Source: an alpha proteobacterium U9-1i (lineage in GTDB: Bacteria > Pseudomonadota > Alphaproteobacteria > Caulobacterales > Aquidulcibacteraceae). From it: a stretch of DNA of 64,000 nucleotides. Shown in pieces: positions 59,888-64,000 of this stretch. The position numbers and the translations under genes were made by a program. The stretch's first letter is position 1; each line of letters opens with the position of its first letter. Location: contig BBSY01000002.1 in assembly GCA_000974665.1 (NCBI GenBank), positions 434,001 to 498,000 of the forward strand. The letters run 5' to 3'. The notes beneath the pieces were generated by a model. The model was given only the letters and a program-made list of their open reading frames with translations, made no database searches and was not told the origin of the DNA.

Positions 59888-61048
59888 ATGACCGCCACGC
59901 GCGACTATTACGAAATCCTGGGCGTTCCGCGCGACGCTGATGCGGCGACGATCAAGTCGTCGTTCCGCAAGCTCGCGATGAAGATGCACCCGGACCAAAA
60001 CCCGGGCTGCAAGATCTCCGAGGATAAGTTCAAGGAAATCGGCGAGGCGTATTCCGTGCTCTCCGACCCCGAAAAGCGCGCGCAGTACGATCGCTTCGGA
60101 AAAGCAGCGTTCCAGCAAGGCGCGGGGCCAGGCGGCTTCGGCCCCGGCGCGGCGGGCTTTGGCGACTTCTCCGACCTGTTCAGCGAAATCTTCGGCGACA
60201 TGGACGGCATGTTCGCGCGCGGGCGTGGTGGACCGCGCGGCGGGCCCGAACGCGGCGCCGACCTCCGCTACGACGTCGAAATCACATTGGAGCAAGCGTT
60301 TCGTGGCATGGAGCGCGAGATCGTCGTGCCGCGCGCGGCCGCATGCGAACCGTGCGGCGGCTCAGGTTCAGAAGCCAATGCACCGCTTGATACCTGCCGC
60401 ACCTGCAACGGCGCCGGCCAAGTGCGCACCAACCAAGGCATGTTCCGCGTGGTTCGCACGTGCCCCGGCTGTCACGGTCGTGGCCAGTCGATCAAGAACC
60501 CGTGCAAAAGCTGTGGCGGACGCGGTCTCACGCAGAAAGAGCGCAAACTCGCGGTGAAAATCCCGGTTGGCGTTGAGGACGGCACGCGCATCCGGCTTGC
60601 CGGTGAAGGCGATTCCGGCCCGCGCGGCGGCCCGCCCGGTGACCTTTATCTCTTCCTCTCGGTGAAGCCGCACCAATTGTTCGAACGCGACGGGCCGGAT
60701 CTGTATTGCCGAGCCCCCGCGCCGATGTGCAAAGCAGCGCTTGGCGGCGAGATGGAAATTCCAACCATCGACGGCGACCGCTCCAAGATCACCATCCCCG
60801 CCGGCGCGCAGACTGGGCGGCGCTTCCGCATCAAGGGCAAGGGCATGACGCAGCTTCGCTCGCGCGACCGCGGCGATCTGCATGTCGAGCTGCTGGTGGA
60901 AACGCCTGTAAATCTTAGCGCCAAGCAGAAAAAACTGCTCGAAGAGTTCGCCAAGGATTGCAGCGCCGAGGCGCACCCGCAAACTCAAGGCTTCTTCGAC
61001 AGTGTGAAGCGCTTCTTTGAAGCAAACGAAGAGCCTCCTGCCCGCTGA
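59888..61048 (+). CDS. dnaJ: Co-chaperone DnaJ (Hsp40)
   Basis: Stimulates DnaK ATPase. The 386-residue product starts MTATRDYYEILGVPRDADAATIKSSFRKLAMKMHPDQNPG, with the J-domain HPD. A Gly/Phe-rich linker (about residues 75-115) follows. The zinc domain has four C-x2-C motifs (CEPCGGSG, CRTCNGAG, CPGCHGRG, CKSCGGRG). A C-terminal substrate-binding domain follows. This is a canonical type A DnaJ. It precedes dapB by 60 bases. Confidence 0.97.
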   Translation: MTATRDYYEILGVPRDADAATIKSSFRKLAMKMHPDQNPGCKISEDKFKEIGEAYSVLSDPEKRAQYDRFGKAAFQQGAGPGGFGPGAAGFGDFSDLFSEIFGDMDGMFARGRGGPRGGPERGADLRYDVEITLEQAFRGMEREIVVPRAAACEPCGGSGSEANAPLDTCRTCNGAGQVRTNQGMFRVVRTCPGCHGRGQSIKNPCKSCGGRGLTQKERKLAVKIPVGVEDGTRIRLAGEGDSGPRGGPPGDLYLFLSVKPHQLFERDGPDLYCRAPAPMCKAALGGEMEIPTIDGDRSKITIPAGAQTGRRFRIKGKGMTQLRSRDRGDLHVELLVETPVNLSAKQKKLLEEFAKDCSAEAHPQTQGFFDSVKRFFEANEEPPAR

Positions 61049-61108
61049 GCTTGCGACACGGCGCGCCCGGTCTTGCCGGCGCGACGCCGGCGGTCCAAGA
61101 GACGGCAC

Positions 61109-61897
61109 ATGACTTTGTCCATCGCCATTGCCGGGGCCGCGGGGCATATGGGGCGCGCGCTGATCAGCGCGGCGCTCCAGCGCGGCATCCGCATATCAGG
61201 CGGCACCGAGCGCGCTGGCTCGCCGGTGCTCGGCGTCGACCTCGCGACCCTCGCCGGCCATGCGGCGATTGGAGCGGTTGTCACGACGGACGCCGCCGCG
61301 ATCCCTGCCGACGTATGGATCGATTTCACCACGCCTGCGGCCACTTTAGCGGCACTCGCCGCAACGCCCGCGCGCGCGGCCATTATCGGGACGACCGGTT
61401 TGAGTGAAAGCGACGAGGCGCGGATCCGCGCCGCCGCAAAGGTCAAAGCCATCGTTCGATCCGGCAATTTCAGCCTCGGCGTGAATCTGCTGGCGGCTCT
61501 CGTCGAGCAAGCGGCGGCGAAGCTCGGTCCCGAATGGGACATCGAGATCGTCGAGGCGCACCATCGCCGCAAGATCGACGCGCCGTCCGGCACAGCCTTG
61601 ATGCTGGGCGACGCGGCGGCGGCGGGGCGCAAAGTCGCACTCAAGGATAAGCGCCTCGCTCCCCGAGACGGCGTCAGCGGCGCCCGGCCCGAAGGCGGCA
61701 TCGGCTTTGCGGTGATCCGCGGCGGCGGCATCGTTGGCGAACACGACGTACGTTTTGCCTCGGAGCGTGAAGTGCTCACGCTTTCCCACCAGGCGCTTGA
61801 CCGTTCGCTGTTCGCCGATGGTGCTTTGGCGGCGGCGATCTGGGCCGCCGACAAACCGCCTGGGCTTTACTCGATGCGCGACGTGCTCGGGCTCTAA
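61109..61897 (+). CDS. dapB: 4-hydroxy-tetrahydrodipicolinate reductase
   Basis: NAD(P)H-dependent reductase in lysine/diaminopimelate synthesis. The 262-residue product starts MTLSIAIAGAAGHMGRALISAAL (dinucleotide-binding Gly loop). It has IIGTTGLSE, the active-site region EAHHRRKIDAPSGTALMLGD, and a C-terminal HDV-type loop with VGEHDVRFASE. The ATG at 61109 follows a rich leader. It ends 4 bases into the convergent DUF2244 gene. Confidence 0.95.
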   Translation: MTLSIAIAGAAGHMGRALISAALQRGIRISGGTERAGSPVLGVDLATLAGHAAIGAVVTTDAAAIPADVWIDFTTPAATLAALAATPARAAIIGTTGLSESDEARIRAAAKVKAIVRSGNFSLGVNLLAALVEQAAAKLGPEWDIEIVEAHHRRKIDAPSGTALMLGDAAAAGRKVALKDKRLAPRDGVSGARPEGGIGFAVIRGGGIVGEHDVRFASEREVLTLSHQALDRSLFADGALAAAIWAADKPPGLYSMRDVLGL

Positions 61898-62337
61898 TAG
61901 CCGCGCTTGGCGCGCCAGAGCGCGGCGGAAAGCGCCTCGGCGAACGCTGCGCGCTCATCGGGCGAAAGGAATGTCGCCATCCGCAATTGCTCCTTTCCGG
62001 AGCGGATCAACACGCCGCGCCCATCCTGTGTCACCCGCGCCCAGAGCGGGTTGAGCACCCAATGCACGCTTTCGCCATTGGGCTCACGCCGCTCGCAGTA
62101 GACTTGGCCGGCCGCCACCTGAACGCGCTCCAGAGCGCGGCCAGCGCGATAATTGACGCGAAACGCGATCCACAACGCGAGGACATCGAGCCCCAGGAAA
62201 CCCGCTACCGGAAATGCGCCCTGCGCCAAGAACACGGCCGCGAGGATCGCATTCACTGCGATCACGGCGATCAGCATCAATCTGAAGGCGGACGCGCTGA
62301 GGCTGCGGTGGGGCCTCAGTTCCGCATCCATAAACAA
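61894..62337 (-). CDS. DUF2244 membrane protein
   Basis: A 147-residue protein (145 if the second ATG at 62331 is used). LRPHRSLSASAFRLMLIAVIAVNAILAAVFLAQGAFPVAGFLGLDVLALWIAFRVNYR contains two membrane helices, followed by the RRE...VHWVLNPLWARV motif of DUF2244. The function is unknown. The neighbouring gene nth is also next to DUF2244 genes in Caulobacter-like genomes. Confidence 0.9.
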   Translation of the reverse strand: MFMDAELRPHRSLSASAFRLMLIAVIAVNAILAAVFLAQGAFPVAGFLGLDVLALWIAFRVNYRAGRALERVQVAAGQVYCERREPNGESVHWVLNPLWARVTQDGRGVLIRSGKEQLRMATFLSPDERAAFAEALSAALWRAKRGY

Positions 62338-62444
62338 CGTCTCTCCCTCGAACGAGGGCGGGGCGGGGCGGTGATGCGTTCCCAGCGGGGTGGCATGGCG
62401 GCTAGACTATCGCGCCGCGCCGCCGCGCCAAGGACCACCAGCAC

Positions 62445-63116
62445 GTGTCACGCGCCCGCAAACTTACAAAGGACGTCGCTGCGACGCTTTATGCGCGCCT
62501 GGCCACCTCGCGCCCCGATCCGAAAACCGAACTCGACTACGTCAACCCGTTCACCCTGCTCGTCGCGGTGGTGCTGTCGGCTCAATCCACCGACAAGGGG
62601 GTGAACAAGGCAACGAAGGATTTGTTCGCGCGCGCGGACACGCCAGAGAGGATGGTTGCACTCGGCGAAGCCGAGGTTGGGAAACACATTCAGACCATTG
62701 GCCTTTGGCGCAACAAAGCCAAGAATGTGATCGCGCTCTCACAGGCGCTGATTGCGCGACATGAAAGCAATGTGCCGCATGATCGCGAGGCGCTACAGGC
62801 GCTGCCGGGCGTCGGACGCAAAACGGCGAACGTCGTTCTGTCGGAAGCGTTTGGCGAGCATACGATCGCGGTGGATACTCACGTTTTCCGGGTCTCGAAC
62901 CGCACCGGTCTCGCGCCTGGCAAGACGCCCGATCACGTCGAAACCGCCTTGATGAAGATTACGCCGGCGGAATACCGGCACGGCGCGCACCACTGGCTCA
63001 TTCTGCACGGACGCTACGTCTGCATCGCGCGCAAGCCCGCCTGCCCGCGCTGCGTGATCGCCGACATCTGCCTCTATCGCGACAAGACCAAGCCCGCCGA
63101 CAATCCGCAGCGTTAG
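62445..63116 (+). CDS. nth: Endonuclease III
   Basis: Base-excision repair glycosylase/AP lyase for oxidised pyrimidines. The 223-residue product is read from GTG at 62445. It has the helix-hairpin-helix LPGVGRKTANVVLSEAFGE with the catalytic lysine, VDTHVFRVSNR with the catalytic aspartate, and a C-terminal 4Fe-4S site in C-x6-C-x2-C-x5-C (CIARKPACPRCVIADIC). The stop overlaps the downstream lipoprotein gene by 4 bases. Confidence 0.96.
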   Translation: MSRARKLTKDVAATLYARLATSRPDPKTELDYVNPFTLLVAVVLSAQSTDKGVNKATKDLFARADTPERMVALGEAEVGKHIQTIGLWRNKAKNVIALSQALIARHESNVPHDREALQALPGVGRKTANVVLSEAFGEHTIAVDTHVFRVSNRTGLAPGKTPDHVETALMKITPAEYRHGAHHWLILHGRYVCIARKPACPRCVIADICLYRDKTKPADNPQR

Positions 63117-63508
63117 GATCCAGCGCGCGCGTCCGCTTCAGCGGCGCATTGGTCAAGTGTTGGCGCTGATGCGCCAGCCCGACGGGGCCCAGGCGCAGCC
63201 TCGGCCAAGCGCATCGTGTTGCGCCCATCGGCCGTGAACAACAGCAGCAGCGCGCAATCCTGGTAGCGATAGGTCACCGCCGCGCCAGCGCCTTCTTGGC
63301 GTACAAGATCGGGCGCGCCCATCAAGCGCTCCACAGCATCCCGCGTCGGCGCACTCGCCCCGCCCGCTTGACGCAACAAAGCCGCAACTCGGGACGGCGC
63401 AGGCGCCGCCGCATTCGTAGGTTGGGTGGTGGCGACCGGCGTCGTTGGCGCTGTCGTCGCAGCACATGCGGCCAAGAATGCTACGCCGATCAAGCTGAAG
63501 AATCGCAT
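63113..63508 (-). CDS. Small hypothetical lipoprotein
   Basis: A 131-residue product. A lipoprotein signal MRFFSLIGVAFLAAC (lipobox LAAC) is followed by a Thr/Pro/Ala-rich linker. A C-terminal domain follows with VERLMGAPDLVRQEGAGAAVTYRYQDCALLLLF, which resembles the SmpA/OmlA-type 'GxP' outer-membrane-assembly fold. No further identification is possible. The ATG at 63508 is set by the lipobox; the frame extends to 63565. Confidence 0.75.
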   Translation of the reverse strand: MRFFSLIGVAFLAACAATTAPTTPVATTQPTNAAAPAPSRVAALLRQAGGASAPTRDAVERLMGAPDLVRQEGAGAAVTYRYQDCALLLLFTADGRNTMRLAEAAPGPRRAGASAPTLDQCAAEADARAGS

Positions 63509-63601
63509 GCGTCGAACATGCCGCCCAATCGCCGCACCTGCAATGCTGGACAGCCGCGTGGCCAAGCGCTTAAAGGCGTCTTCCCTTACAGGACGGATGG
63601 A

Positions 63602-64000
63602 ATGAGCAAAGCGCGCTATGACGTGGCCGGTATCGGCAACGCAATCATCGACATCATCCAGCCGGTGCCGGATTCGTTCCTTGTAAACGAAGGCATCGAG
63701 AAGGACTCGATGACTTTGATCGAGGAATCGCGCGCGGACTATCTAACCAGCAAGTTCACCAGCGCCACGGTCGCGCCTGGTGGCTCGGCCGCGAACACCA
63801 TGACGGGGATCGCCAGCTTCGGCGGCCGCGCCGCGTACATGGGCAAAGTCGCCGACGATGAGCTTGGCGCGCAATATCGCCGCGAGTTTGTGGCGTCGGG
63901 GGTCGATTTCCGGACGCCTCCCTATTCCGCACCTCCCGGCACGGCGCGTTCGTTGATCGCCGTGACGCCCGATGCGCATCGCTCGATGAACACATTCCTC
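63602..64000 (+). CDS. PfkB-family carbohydrate kinase (adenosine-kinase-like), partial
   Basis: The first 133 residues of a ribokinase-type kinase, cut by the window edge. MSKARYDVAGIGNAIIDIIQPVPDSFL is the start of the family, and APGGSAANTMTGIASFGGRAAYMGKVADDELG is the PfkB signature 1. This is the bacterial adenosine kinase-like/ribokinase group; the catalytic Asp lies beyond the window. A start at the ATG with an upstream GGATGGA fits. Confidence 0.88.
   Translation, partial: MSKARYDVAGIGNAIIDIIQPVPDSFLVNEGIEKDSMTLIEESRADYLTSKFTSATVAPGGSAANTMTGIASFGGRAAYMGKVADDELGAQYRREFVASGVDFRTPPYSAPPGTARSLIAVTPDAHRSMNTFL

Overview
This is a compact, GC-rich chromosomal segment of an alphaproteobacterium, most probably of the Caulobacterales/Hyphomonadaceae group. 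That placement is inferred from gene content and order: sucA-sucC-sucD-mdh together, tsaB-rimI-fur-miaB-phoH-ybeY-corC-lnt-HTH-metK in one run, hrcA-grpE, dnaK-dnaJ-dapB, and DUF2244 next to nth. It also fits the Fur and SucA sequences and frequent 4-base start/stop overlaps. About 61 genes cover nearly all of the window. No rRNA, tRNA, CRISPR array, transposase or integrase was seen, and no gene-free stretch exceeds about 300 bases.

Layout. Positions 1-12888 (minus strand) hold the TCA block: the start of sucB, a GFA-type gene, sucA, sucD, a VOC protein, a small lectin-like membrane protein and sucC. These are followed by an MFS transporter, small envelope proteins, an M28 peptidase, a GNAT acetyltransferase and mdh. 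Positions 12968-23517 (minus) carry an O-methyltransferase and a housekeeping run: metK, an HTH regulator, lnt, corC, ybeY, phoH, miaB, fur, rimI, tsaB, an Nfu protein and a universal stress protein. Positions 23550-32371 contain trpS, murJ, glnD, a small membrane protein and mutS. maeB points away from mutS and converges on an AmpG-like permease. A hybrid histidine kinase, comM, a BON lipoprotein, yraN and rsmI follow. rsmI is back-to-back with an LppC/LpoA-like lipoprotein, and the two start codons overlap. hemW and rdgB complete that part.

Positions 45091-51433 are the least ordinary part. They hold a DUF2975 membrane protein with its small XRE partner and an unrecognised 612-residue membrane-anchored protein. 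Next come rph with a coupled unknown gene, and a stand-alone AAA ATPase with a C-terminal winged-helix-like segment. A secreted protein resembling a degenerate aspartyl protease closes the section. Between rph and the ATPase lies a roughly 180-bp array of a composite repeat: CCTAAC, 4 bases, CCTAAC, 5 bases, TATA. It occurs five times in both orientations, with boxes phased at 10 bp. This is the main candidate for something undescribed.

Positions 51434-64000 carry the heat-shock genes hrcA-grpE and dnaK-dnaJ, a secreted protein with six PPC-like repeats, an M48 protease, alkB, dapB, a DUF2244 protein, nth, a small lipoprotein and the start of a PfkB-family (adenosine-kinase-like) kinase. Taken together the genes serve central carbon flux (SucABCD, Mdh, MaeB), translation and RNA maturation, envelope biogenesis (Lnt, MurJ, AmpG, LppC-like), DNA repair (MutS, Nth, AlkB) and proteostasis.
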